Shown: in pieces, positions 32,153 to 43,525 of the stretch | Layout of the letters: every line of letters begins with the position of its first letter | Numbering within the stretch: position 1 is the first letter of the stretch | Origin: Selaginella moellendorffii | Taxonomy: Eukaryota > Streptophyta > Lycopodiopsida > Selaginellales > Selaginellaceae | Direction of reading: 5' to 3' | Length of the DNA: 64,000 nt | NCBI RefSeq assembly: GCF_000143415.4 | Contig: NW_003314348.1 | Location: 5,309 to 69,308 of the forward strand | Notes under the pieces: model-generated | The model's database searches: none | The model's input: the letters and a program-made list of their open reading frames with translations, nothing else | Told to the model about the DNA's origin: nothing | Position numbers and translations under genes: made by a program

Positions 32153-32294
32153 AGCCGCGCCTTAAACCCTAAACCACCATGGATAAAACCCTAGACCTAA
32201 AGGGTTTAACCCAACCTCCTCCATCCAACGGCTATGGGGGTGTCGAGATTTTTCTTTAAAATTTAAAACTTTTTAGGTTTTAGGGCTCTCAGCT
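32153..32294. promoter_or_regulatory. 142-bp bidirectional promoter with telo-boxes
   Basis: Separates the start codons of the OZ-RGG gene (minus) and the HAD-like gene (plus). It holds AAACCCTAAACC at about 32164-32175, AAAACCCTAG at about 32185-32194 and AGGGTTTAA at about 32201. Both genes plausibly share these elements. Confidence 0.65.
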
Positions 32295-33866
32295 ATGGCG
32301 ACTTTGGCGCCCACATCGGGATTTCGCCTCGGCGGCAGCATTTTCCAGGCGAAGCCGCGGAGATTTTCGCCGGTTCTTGTGTCGAGCAGGAGTGGCGGCG
32401 GCAATGCGGCGTCGGACATGGCAGTTTTTCTGGAGATCGACGGGTATGGAGGATAATTTCACTGTTTCAGTGCTTGAAAAGGGCTTGTTCTTCCTGGGCA
32501 TAGAGTTGTGGCTGATTTGCACAGGCACGGGCATCGGCAAAGCTTCAATGTAGGTACAGAGGTTTTTGTGGCTGTGAGCTGAAAATCAAGCGGTATTTTT
32601 GACAGCTTTCCAGAGGCTGGGCCTCGACTGCGCGAATTGGACTGAGCCTGTCTACCTTGATCTTCTCAGGTTGCTTTTCCTTCTTCTGTTCTATTCTCCT
32701 CGTTTTTTCCGTGAACGAATTTCTCTGCAGGCAGGCAGGCAGTGATGAAACGCAAATGCTGACCACATTTTTCGATAGAGTATGTTTTTTTTCTTCGGTT
32801 TTGTTCTTTTGTTCTTTTGTAACGTTGGAAAGGATTCCAGATTGGATGGCCCATGTCGCTGCCAACGAATGAGAAGGACACATTCGTAAGAAAGCTAATG
32901 GAATCCAAGGTACAATTCAATCTACAATTTGGTTTCTCTTTCTCTGACAGAATTGAAAACAACTGCTATCTATCAAGCAACACGAACTGGAGACTCTGGC
33001 AGCATCGGATGCGATTCCAATTCGACCCGACTTAACGAGGTATGTAGCAGAGAGAGCCTTTCGTCACCTTTCATGTGTTTTCACAGCTTTGTGGACGAGG
33101 CCATGGGCGAGCTCGTCCCCGTTGTCTTCATATCTTCCTACAGCAAGAGCGGAGAGCGGGTTGCAAGGTAGTCTTTTACAAAAAGACGAACACGAAATGG
33201 ATATTTGGTGTGACCACAACAGACTGCTACTCGACAAGCTGGGAATGGAGCGCCTCGACTACATCAAGATTGTTGGCTCGCACGAGGTGGAAAGCAGTGC
33301 GTATGGACAAGTTGTCCTCGGCCTCGGCGTTTCTTCCTCTCCAGATGAGCTCCTTGCCACCGAAGTCGCCAAAGCTGGTTTGTGTCACCTGACTCTATAC
33401 TTCGACTCACTACTCTTTTTCCACCAGTTTCCAGCGAGAAGCAAAGGCTTGCCAGTGAGGTTGCTTCCACCTTGAAACTTAAAGTCGATCTTGACACAAC
33501 CTCTAGTGTACTGTATGGAAACTTCAAGTTTATATTGCTAAAACGTATCTAAGTCTTTGTTCCTTCCAGATTAAAGACAACAATAGCAGCTCTAAGAGCC
33601 GCTGCTGAGACCGCTGGAGTGCCTATCGATCGGGGCATCCTTCTGGCTGGTGCCTATCTCGGCACAGAAGCAGCCAGCAGAATCAGCCTTCCCTGCGTTG
33701 TTGTACGAAGCAGGTTTGTGCTTTAAAGTTCTTTCCATCCAAACAGAATGAGTTTTTGTCATACAGTCTAACGGCTAGAGCGGAGTTTCCCCTTGCTAGA
33801 GCAACACTGGAAGGCTTTGGAGCTGGAGCTATAACTCTAAGTAGATTGCGGAAGTACCTGGCTTGA
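32295..33866 (+). CDS. CBBY-like HAD-superfamily protein, probably plastidic
   Basis: Eleven exons: 32295-32443, 32504-32553, 32606-32669, 32731-32779, 32841-32909, 32978-33039, 33087-33167, 33223-33377, 33428-33512, 33570-33713 and 33767-33866 (335 residues). It resembles plant CBBY-like HAD proteins, of which one member acts on xylulose-1,5-bisphosphate. The N-terminus is basic and Ser-rich, transit-peptide-like. Motif I reads FLEIDGVVAD: the usual first Asp, the nucleophile, is Glu, while the second Asp is kept, so phosphatase activity is doubtful. FISSYSKSG supplies the motif II Ser region, followed by GMERLDYIKIVGSHEV. Ends with AGAYLGTEAA. The acceptor at 32504 was chosen because it restores the motif I loop. 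Confidence 0.82.
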
Positions 33867-33918
33867 AATTCTACCCTGTAAGTTGTAAGCTATGTCAATA
33901 TATATGAGCTTGGGCTTT

Positions 33919-34823
33919 CTAAACCACCGCTTCTGTGTGTTTCTCGTTCTTGATGTTCTTGATGAGATCGTTGGTTGATTGCTTCTGTGTGGACGAGACT
34001 GTTGGCAGGAAGAGGGCAGTGTAGATAAGAGCGGCTGCCGTCGCTCCCAGCAGCGGCGCGGCCCAGTAAATCCAATGGTTCTTCCACTGCCCCGACCACA
34101 GTGCTGCTCCAAGTGATCTTGCCGGGTTCATCGATGCTCCAGTGACGGGCACCCCAACGAGGTGGTCAACAAGTACCGCCATGCCAATTGTGAGGGGCGC
34201 TATAGTCGAGGGGCCTGTTTTGTCCACCGCGGTTCCAAAGATAACGTATACAAGCACGAAGGTGAGCAGCGCTTCCAGTCCGAAGGCTTCGATCACTGTG
34301 AACTTGGAATTAACAGCATGAGCTCCAAAGTGTCCCTGCAAAGTTGCGATGGGAAATGTAAAGTTGCGTGGAGTTGTACAATGAGACTTACGGCGATGGC
34401 AGATGGAAACTCGCGGTAGAATCCGGCACCGAGCACTGCTCCTGCCAGCTGAGAGATCCAATACATGAGACCTTTGATGATGCTCATGTTGCCGCTCATC
34501 ATGAAGCCGAACGAGACAGCCGGGTTAAGGTGGCCTCCAGAAACTCCAGCGGTTGCGGCTACGAGGATAGCGATCGCGAAGCCATGCGCGATGGCTATAA
34601 CGAGAAGCCGGGCAGAGTTAAGCTGGTCATCCACGATTCCTGCACGAAAAGTTTTCGCGTAAGTTCATGATCCTCAAAAGATAAAACAAAACAGACCCGA
34701 GGACACGACAGATCCGCATCCGAGGAATACGAACAGGAACGTCCCGATGAACTCTGCAGCACAGCCAAGGAGTGTTGTTGGAGAGAAGGGGTCTCTCACT
34801 CCCAAGCTCCAGCTTCTCAACAT
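33919..34823 (-). CDS. Tonoplast intrinsic protein (TIP) aquaporin
   Basis: Three exons: 34823-34697, 34639-34392 and 34335-33919 (263 residues). It is a six-helix vacuolar-membrane channel for water and probably small solutes. The two NPA boxes are GGHLNPAV (Asn81) and GASMNPARS (Asn195). The selectivity filter as I align it is His61, Ile175, Ala192 and Arg198, the combination of TIP3/TIP4-type channels. The C-terminus is longer than usual and charged (KNIKNEKHTEAVV). Introns are 52 and 56 nt. The promoter side (34824-35278) contains no other gene. A moss/lycophyte HIP is the alternative, but the filter favours TIP. Confidence 0.93.
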
Positions 34824-35278
34824 GATGGTTGATGAGGTAAAAGCTTCTCTCTAGTTGAGGTCGCTCCACACCAAGGAACTGCAACGAGGAGAGCTAAGGT
34901 CCCAGAACTTATATACGTCCCCAAGGCGCTTTGTTTGTTTGTACCCCTCTATCTGCGATCGATGGACTATTCCCGAGTCGGCCGAGCAGGGTCCACGTGG
35001 AGGACCGACCGTTAAGAACTGAGCTCCCGGAATAATTCTGCCAATGTTCCATGCTTCATAAGTCCATGCTGTAATGGCCAACCAGCCGCCCTGACTGGGC
35101 CCTTGCCTTGAATTCGTTCTTCCTCATGCGCTGCTCGTTCATTGAAATGCTCCTTAGATAGATTCGAATACCCCTGATTGCAAAACAACGAAAGTCGAAA
35201 GTCTATAGCGAAGGATTCAAAAGCAAGAATGATGAAAACCTGCTTTTAAGTTCTCGGCTGAGCAATAGTAGCTCCCTC
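34824..35278. other. Intergenic region TIP / TOUGH
   Basis: 455 bases holding the TIP promoter and 5' UTR and the TOUGH 3' end. CCACGTGG at about 34993 is a G-box core, a possible ABA or light response site for the aquaporin. No supported ORF. Confidence 0.5.
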
Positions 35279-38200
35279 TCACGAGCACGATGGCGATGGT
35301 GATGACGATGAAGATGACGTCGAGGATGATGTTCTCCGTCTCTTCGACTTGTGGCGTTTATGTCTTTCCTTCCTTTCTCTTCTCTGCAATAATGCGTAAC
35401 GTAATTCAGTCGCATGCTTAGTGCTAATACCAAAGGACCTTACTTTTCGTTTGCTCCGTTCTTTGGAAGACTCCTCCCTCCTGTCCCTGCTCTTGTCCTT
35501 CCTTTTGTCACGGGACCGGCGTTGATCTTTATCGTCCTTAGTAGTGGCGTGGTCCTCGGGTTCACTTGTGTACTGCGCATCCTTGGCTTGTGCTTTCTCG
35601 TCTCTCTCTTTCTGAATATCGGCTTTCGGTTCCTCTCCTTTCCGAGACGGTTTAACGAATTTAATATGACCCTTTGGAATGTCTTGAGGTTGTCCGCTTG
35701 AAGTGTCCTCAGTAGTTTGTCCTTTTGAAATGTCCTCAGGCTGTCCTCCTGAAGTGTCCTGAGTAGTTTGTCCTTTTGAACTGTCTTCAGGTGCCTTAAC
35801 TGGAACAGGCATGGGAGGAGGAACTGCAAGTCCCAATTCCTTTCCAAGTGACTCCAAAAAGTCATCCGCCACCAAGCGTGTTAAAGCTGCATTCGCAGCA
35901 TCTACGTTTTTCACCGGTTGGCTTGGAGCTTCTTCCTCTTCATCATCAGAAAAGATAGCCTGCCACCATTCACGTTAGATTCATATCCAATTTGACGAGG
36001 AATAATACCTTGTAAAGATCAACGGGCTTTTCTGCAATTTTCTCCTCGGGTTCCTGTTGTTCACCCTCATCAACAGGAGGTGTGCTTTCCCTTTGCACTT
36101 CTTCATCTTTAGCAGCACTTCCAAGAGCTTCAGTTATCTTCGAGGAAAACAGACTCTCTGACGGCGTAGCAAGCGTCAAAGACTCTATCCGGCTCTTTGG
36201 TTTCGCTAGAGAAGACTGCAAGACGATGTAACATTCAGAATAATAGGCAAAAAGATACTGAGGCGCACCTGTCCAGTGTATGGATCTAGCACGTCGAAAC
36301 GTTTGCAGAGAAGTGGAAGAGGTCTCCATGGCTCCTCAGTCCTCCTAGGATAAGACAAGGATGTGGAAGGCTGAGGTGCATAGTTTGTTGATGGAACTGA
36401 TAGTTGATTTGGTGACTGCTGTTCCTCGATGCTTTCTGAGGAAAAAACGAATATGTAAGCTTTAATGTGCTAAGAGATTGACATGATACACACTTACTTA
36501 CAAATTTGCCTGCCTGTTCAACACCCCCGGACGTGAATCTGTCACTTGAGGCAGCCAACTTGCCAAGTAAATTTGCACCCGACGATGAAACAGTTCCTCG
36601 AGCAGCATGTGCAACAGCCTCAAACTCAAGAATTTCCTGCGCACGTTGGGCTTCTGTCAGCTGTTGAGCACCTTTGTTCATTTTTCTTAAACCCCCGGTG
36701 TACTTATCCTTAACAAACTGCTCATAGCGTGCTTGCTTAGCAGGGTCATCCTCGAAAGGTAGACGATTTGTCTTAGTTGGCTGCAAGACTACAAAGTAAG
36801 TGAAAAAGTACACTATCATCGAGCCTACCTCTGCAGATGGCTTCATAAAAGTGTTATTGAGTGTCGCCTGTAACCGAGCACGATCTTCAGCGGGAATAGC
36901 CGGCAGCGCTGATTTTTGCAGAGGCATTTCCCCAAGAGCTTGACCACGTTCGCTTGCACCAAGCTTCGGCCTATCTCGATTAGATTGAATCTGCAAACCA
37001 CGCTTCGATCGTTCTTCCCATAGCCTCCTTGTATAGTAGTCACCACCCGGCCCCCCAAAAAGAAACTGAAACAAAGGATTTTCTTTGTTCTTCTCTTTGG
37101 AGAGAGCTTCAAGTTGAGTTCCACTCCTTGCCACAAGGATTGCCATGCCGTCTATCAGCTTCACAAGAGTTTTATCTTCCGGCTGTGGTGCTTCGAGTGG
37201 GGCATTGTCAGATTGTGATTGTGATAGATCCAAGGCTGCAACGAACTTGTGAACTGGAACGTAGTCAGGAGGAACCACAGGAGGGTGAAACCTGATATAT
37301 GAAACAATACGTGAGCATAAACAGTAATGAAAATGCATACTACAAACCATTCTGCTTGGTAAGTGTTCTCGCTAGCAAGTTTGAATCCCGGCAAAGCATC
37401 TTTTCCAACTGCCACAGTCGGAAGCCTTGGCCTTGGTGGTGCTTTTTTCTCTATTTTTTCTAGCCGCTCTAGCTCTTCATCTTCGAGTACCATCATCTCA
37501 GGATGAGGACCTTAGGAGAAAGAAAAGGCAAAAGAAATTAGCTGAAAGTCCCAAGTATACATTTACAACCTGTTGCATAGACGTCCTCATCTTCATCCCC
37601 CATCTCTTCAAGGGCTCCTATGCCGAAGCCCTTCGACATTGTCACAGCTGCAAAGTGCCACGGTTTTAGATTTTATAAAGCAAGGATCGAATTACCATTT
37701 GGACGAAGCGTTCTCCGCTTGACTTTGTCCTTATCATCATCCAGCCGATAGTCCTTGGCATCTGCAGCCATCGCATTATCATCTGAAGAGAAAGAAACAA
37801 CGAATGCCTACGTCGAAATTCAGGAGCACTTTGAAACGGATCAAATCCCAAGCCATGAACGTTGTCCTTTATTTTCCTGACAAAGTCCTGCACGGAAACA
37901 CAAACATGATGTCTGCAAAATCGCCACAAGCAAACAGCTTACAGGAACACTAGTCGGTGGCAAATCCAATTGTTCCTCTGCAGTTTCACTATCTTCCAAT
38001 GATGGACCAGCATCTTGTGAGCTACTGCCTGCACTAGCTAGAGCCAGCATAGCTTTCCTGCCTTCTCTTTTAACCTCTGCAAATGCCCGCAGTTAGCAAT
38101 CATTAGAAAAAAGAAACGTACTATTACCTGAAGAGGCTGCTATGTGTTTCGGGCCAATACCCCGACCATGTCGCCATCCCATTTTCCTCAGCAGCTTCAC

Positions 38201-38908
38201 ACCGATAGAATCTGTCGGAGGTACGATTATCTCATCCGGCACAAACCCCGGAATAACAGCAGGCCTAGAACGTAAATCTTGAGGAAAAATCACGAGAAAC
38301 AATGCGTACCTGTTCGTTTCTTGAGTAGCTTCACGCCGAGCATACTCCGCTGCAGTGAAACCGAACGTGTCGAATTCTTGAGCAGTTCCAATTTGCTTAG
38401 AATCCATCTCCTGCAAACGGGTTTCCAAGGCGGCCATTAAGCGGACTCCAGCTCTAAAATTCCTACAATGCGTACCCTTCGTTCTTCATCATCCATATAA
38501 TCATAGGCGCTGTGTTGTCGCATATCAGCTCGACTTCCTCGCGACGACTTGAAAGTTTTTGGCTCCCATCCTTGAAATCAAAAACGTTTAAGCACACGCA
38601 ACGAATGCAACATTTCTCTTACCGTCTTTGGACCCGACAGTGTTGAAGTAGCCAGCAGAGAAGCCTCCCGTAAACGCTCCATGGAATCTCCTGCGGCCCT
38701 CGCTATCACGAGCCTAGAAACGAAATTTTCAGCAAGAGAAGCGAGAAGAACACATCGATCTTACATCCTGCTTCCACACGGGCTGCTGCTGGCGAAGCGT
38801 CCCCTTATCCAGCGCCTTGGCGCGTTTGCGAGCCGAGAGCTCATCGGAATTCTCGAGTGGAGTGCCATAGACCACCAGGGCGCTTCCATCGTCATCGCCT
38901 CGCCCCAT
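35279..38908 (-). CDS. TGH: TOUGH / GPATCH1-type G-patch splicing protein
   Basis: Sixteen exons: 38908-38765, 38713-38623, 38570-38476, 38410-38310, 38264-38128, 38076-37943, 37887-37812, 37782-37696, 37647-37570, 37510-37348, 37291-36829, 36780-36498, 36435-36269, 36215-36009, 35959-35444 and 35383-35279 (948 residues; Arabidopsis TOUGH is about 930). TOUGH is a nuclear RNA-binding protein that aids primary microRNA processing and splicing. The N-terminal DUF1604 shows [28 protein letters not shown] and [14 protein letters not shown]. The G-patch is [18 protein letters not shown] (about 165-185). The SWAP/Surp module follows in exon 11. The C-terminus is Lys/Arg/Glu rich and ends in a Ser run. 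Some microexon borders, such as exon 12/13, were chosen for frame continuity. All introns are 43-67 nt. Confidence 0.93.
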
Positions 38909-38994
38909 TAAATCCCAGCCCTAAAACAAGAACCCGATCAAAACCCTAATACAAAAGGGGGAAAGAAAGCTAGTGTCGTGCGATCGATCGAGCG
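38909..38994. promoter_or_regulatory. 86-bp bidirectional promoter with telo-box
   Basis: Only 86 bases separate the ATGs of TOUGH (minus) and the GRF/CCHC gene (plus). AAAACCCTAA lies at 38941-38950 and CCCTAAAAC near 38918. Both 5' UTRs must fit in here, so the genes very likely share one core promoter. Confidence 0.7.
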
Positions 38995-40273
38995 ATGGCG
39001 GAGGACGGCGACTACACGGCGGCACTGCGCGGCAGCAACAGCGATCAGTGGCAAGCATTGAAGCCTCCAGCTCCAGCGGCGCCTAGGTTTGGCGGCAATC
39101 CAGGAGCTGGTGGATCATCTTCTTCTTCCGACGGTGCGTGCTACCGCTGCGGGCAAGCTGGCCACTGGTCCCGCGATTGCTCGATGCGCCCGGCGGGAAA
39201 TGCAAGTGGAATCCAGCCTCCTCCCGCGATGAATCTCTCCTCCAAGTCTTGCCCTTGTGGAGCTGGGATGTGCGTTCTTCGCACGTCCAATACTGCCAAA
39301 AATCCCGGCCGCCAGTTTCTCACTTGTCCAGCTCCACAGGTAAGCTTCTTTCGTTCTTTTATGTTCTCGCTATAGAACGTAAAGTTCTTCGTGAAACCAT
39401 TGGTTCTTTCACGGTTTCTTTAAGCTTGTCAACTTTCGCTAACACGTAGTTCTTGCTTGATAGGGCGCGAAGTGCAGCTTCTTCGAGTGGTGCGATGCCG
39501 CAGGAGCACCCTCTACGAATCAGCCACCGCAGGCACAGCAGCCCGGCGAGCCCGAGTTGAAATGCCGCAACTGTAACCAACCTTGCGTGGTATTCACAGC
39601 CAGGACCGACAAGAACTCCGGCCGCCGGTTCTACAAATGCGTAAGAACCTGTTTTCTTGTGCTTCAAAGCCTTCGTTATCGATTGATGGATGGTGTAGAA
39701 AAACGAGGACTGCCACTTTTTCAAGTGGTGTGACGAAGCGTTCGCTCCCTCCTCGTCCCCCGGCTATAAGCCTCCTGCTGGCTATGGAGGCGCGAACTAC
39801 ACTGGAGCAGGATATGGAGGTGCTTCTCCCGGCCATGTGAACCCAGGTATCATCCACCACTACTCACCTCTAATAAATCATTTTGCTTAAGCAGGAGTAT
39901 ATGGAGGCCATGGAAACGTTTCCTCCGGCTATGGTGGTCCAGGTACCATTGAAACACAGAGAAAGCATTCACTTTCGAAACCTGTATAGGCTTTGGAGGG
40001 CCAAATAACACCGAAGGAGGATATGGCGGCCATGGCTACGGTGGCTCTGGTACCTCTCGACTCTCGTGAAAATGCTTTCAGTCCCAGGCTTTTTTGCAGG
40101 GCCAACATACTCGGGAGGATACGGGGCCCGTGGAAACGCCTCTTCCGGCTATGGACGCCCAGGTACCATCTCTCGACCGGTATAAAACTTCCAGCGGTTT
40201 ACAAGCTCCTGCAGGCGATGGACACCCGAGCGCCAGTTATGGTCGTGGATACGGAGACTATGGAAACACGTAG
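38995..40273 (+). CDS. CCHC and GRF zinc-finger protein with glycine-rich tail
   Basis: Seven exons: 38995-39339, 39464-39640, 39699-39846, 39895-39942, 39990-40049, 40100-40162 and 40215-40273 (299 residues). Function unknown. The domains suggest single-stranded nucleic acid binding, as in the C-termini of topoisomerase 3-alpha, APE2 and NEIL3. A CCHC knuckle (CYRCGQAGHWSRDC, residues 49-62) is followed by two GRF fingers: about 85-127 (CPCG ... FLTC ... FEWCD) and about 147-185 (CRNCNQPC ... RRFYKC ... FFKWCD). The tail is GYGG/GYG repeats and is spread over four tiny exons of 48-63 nt with near-identical phase, which looks like tandem exon duplication. It has no catalytic domain, so it is probably an accessory factor. 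Confidence 0.85.
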
Positions 40274-40435
40274 CTTGCTGAAGCGATCTAGAGATATGGA
40301 TTGAGAGAGGATAGTAGAGAGAAGAATGCTCGTCGAAAGTTTAAAGGTTTGCTGTTAATATTTTGCCCCGGTTTTAATGTATCGCATTTTGGTTCAATCT
40401 TCTCTGTTTTCTAGGGCTTTCCTTGTGAGGGAAAA

Positions 40436-41189
40436 ATGCAGTCTCTCCGAAGAGCGTGGTCATGGCTCAGGCGTCGCCAACAAGAAGACCAAGGGCCTCA
40501 GCTTTCGGCGGAGGACATGGGTTACTACACGGAGAATTCTTTCTTCTCGGCGCGTGAAGTTGCTGTGCTCTACAAAAAATTTCACGTAAGCATTCTCTTC
40601 CGTCTCTGTTCTTGATGGATGGATTCGTTCTGTTTTTTCTTTTTCTTTTTCTTGTCCCCAGGCAATGTGCAAGGAGGGATGGAATGTGCTCACTCACGAG
40701 GATCTAACGTCCATTGAGGAGATGCTCGCAAATCCATTTGCTCCGAGAATTCTCGAGCTTTTCAGCGAGGACGGAAGCGGGTTCCTGACTTTCGAGAAAT
40801 TCGTAAACATGGCGGGCGTGTTCTCCGCAAAGTCGCCACCCGAGGTGAAAATGATATGGGCTTTTGCGCTGTGGGATTTCGACGGCGACGACGTCATTGG
40901 AGATGGTAAGGCTCTCGACGTTTTTGGTCTCAAAGCTTTGCTTTAAGCTGTTTTAGAAAGCCTTGCAGACGATCTAAAGCAAGGGATCTCTCTCATCACG
41001 CAAACTGACGAAAGCTCCAATCCTTCGGCTCTTGCCACCCTTGGAGAAGAGCAGATTGACGAGGTCGTGTCCAGAGTCCTGCAAGAGATCGATCCAAACA
41101 ACTACGGGCTAAACTATGCGGACTTCCGAAAAGTGCTACAGAGAATGCCGGATTTCATCAATAACTTCCACATGAACTTTATTGCTTGA
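40436..41189 (+). CDS. CIB-like EF-hand calcium-binding protein
   Basis: Three exons: 40436-40585, 40662-40905 and 40969-41189 (204 residues). The order and spacing follow the calcium- and integrin-binding (CIB) family: TENSFFSAREVAVLYKKF, then ANPFAPRILELFSEDGSGFLTFEKF (read in two halves), then an ALWDFDGDD stretch and a C-terminal MPDFINNF. One loop is canonical (Asp122, Asp124, Asp126, Ile129, Asp133). The last loop (DPNNYGLNYADF) is one residue short and probably does not bind calcium. There is no N-terminal Gly for myristoylation. Calcineurin B-like proteins of plants are the closest alternative, but the NPF and PDF landmarks favour CIB. Only 162 bases separate it from the gene upstream. 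Confidence 0.82.
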
Positions 41190-41404
41190 GTGCGTAAGTA
41201 GCTACACGTCAGCTTTTCCTCCTAATCTTTTGTTATTGCGAAGGGCCGTTCGTCATTTCTACAGTGGCCGCCACACAAAGGATACTTCGTCTGATCATAC
41301 CCCGTCCTTGCGCCCCTTGCTGCCTAGTTGAAAGTATAAAGGGGACTTCTTGCAACGCTCCTCAAGCATATTTCTCTCTGTTCTTTCCATTGATCCACAG
41401 ACGC

Positions 41405-42411
<1,007 letters not shown>

Positions 42412-42556
42412 TGTTCTTTCCGGCTGGGAATGTCCAGGCGATAGGAATGTAAGCCGACGGACCAGATCGTTTGGAGGATTCTGGGAAGTGACAATATAAA
42501 GATCTCTTTGAGCCAAACCCCTATTTGCGTGTTCATTTGGTTGAGAGAGAGCGGCG

Positions 42557-43230
42557 ATGGCGTCCTCGGCTGTGGAAGAGGGTGCTGTGTCTGCGTCTGG
42601 CGCCGTCATTGGCGATGCTCCTGGCCATGGCGCTCCCGGTGAGATATTTCGCCCTTCGATCTTGATTGCTTTGTGTCGCCATTGAAATTTCGATCTCTTT
42701 CATCGATATCTTGCATGCACTTGCAGATCGTGTAGCCCGGGTGCTAGATCGGCTCGTTTTGAGTGCTAGATCGTCTTTGTCGGCGCTAAGTTTCTGTCGG
42801 TTTGATTTCAGGAAAGAAAGATGGCGAAGAAGCTCCGGCTGTCAAGAAGGAAGAAACTTCCGCCGTCGAAGCCAAGGTAATGCCACTTCATGTCTTTGAT
42901 CTTCCAGAACGAAATCTTGCGCAGGAAAAATCCCTGGAGAATGCTCCGGCTGTCGAATCCAAGGTAATGACATTTCTTTTCTTTGATCTCCCCTTGTGGA
43001 CAGGACGAAATCTTAATCAGGACAAAGCGCTGGACCTGGGTGTCAACACGGATGTCAACAAGGTGAAAGCGCCTGGCTTTATGGAGCGTACCATGGAGGA
43101 AGTCGAGGCCGTGGCGGAGGCTCTTCACGAGAAGCTCGATCTCAAGGGGACCAATGACGAGAACAAGGACCAGAATGAAGAACGCGACGGCATTTTCAAG
43201 CGGCTTCTAAAGAAGATTGGCTTCAAGTGA
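42557..43230 (+). CDS. Small charged protein of unknown function
   Basis: Modelled as four exons: 42557-42638, 42812-42876, 42925-42963 and 43021-43230 (131 residues). I do not recognise the family. It is Glu/Lys rich, with a predicted helical section (ERTMEEVEAVAEALHEKLDL) and an amphipathic C-terminus (FKRLLKKIGFK). Exon 2 and the 39-nt exon 3 both end in an AVE-x-K peptide, and the two introns after them (48 and 57 nt) also align (both start GTAATG, both contain TCTTTGATCT and CGAAATCTT). So an exon-intron unit was duplicated. Both introns are multiples of three without stops, and retaining them leaves one open frame. Whether they are spliced cannot be settled from sequence. Confidence 0.6.
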
Positions 43231-43525
43231 GCGGACTCGCTGGACATGCCGGTCAGTATATCTCTTTAGCTTATCTTTGCCTTGTGTTGCTAACGTTCTC
43301 TGTGTATCATTTGCAGCTTTCGTCTTAGGCTTTTAAACGTGTATAGAAAAGACTTCGGGCTCTCTGTTTTGTTTTGTACTGTGATTTGTTTTCACTCAAC
43401 ACGATGCTACAAATTAAACAAAGGTACTGTCCTTGAGGCTGCGATCTTTTGTGACCACTTCCACTTCTCGGCAACGTAATCCAGGTTTATTATGGTTCTT
43501 TTGTTACTAAACAATTGTCTGTCGT
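43231..43525. other. Convergent intergenic region
   Basis: 3' ends of the small charged-protein gene and the NPH3-like gene. No other gene seen. A possible intron in the 3' UTR (43253-43316) is suggested by GTCAG and a T-rich stretch ending in TTTGCAG. Confidence 0.4.
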
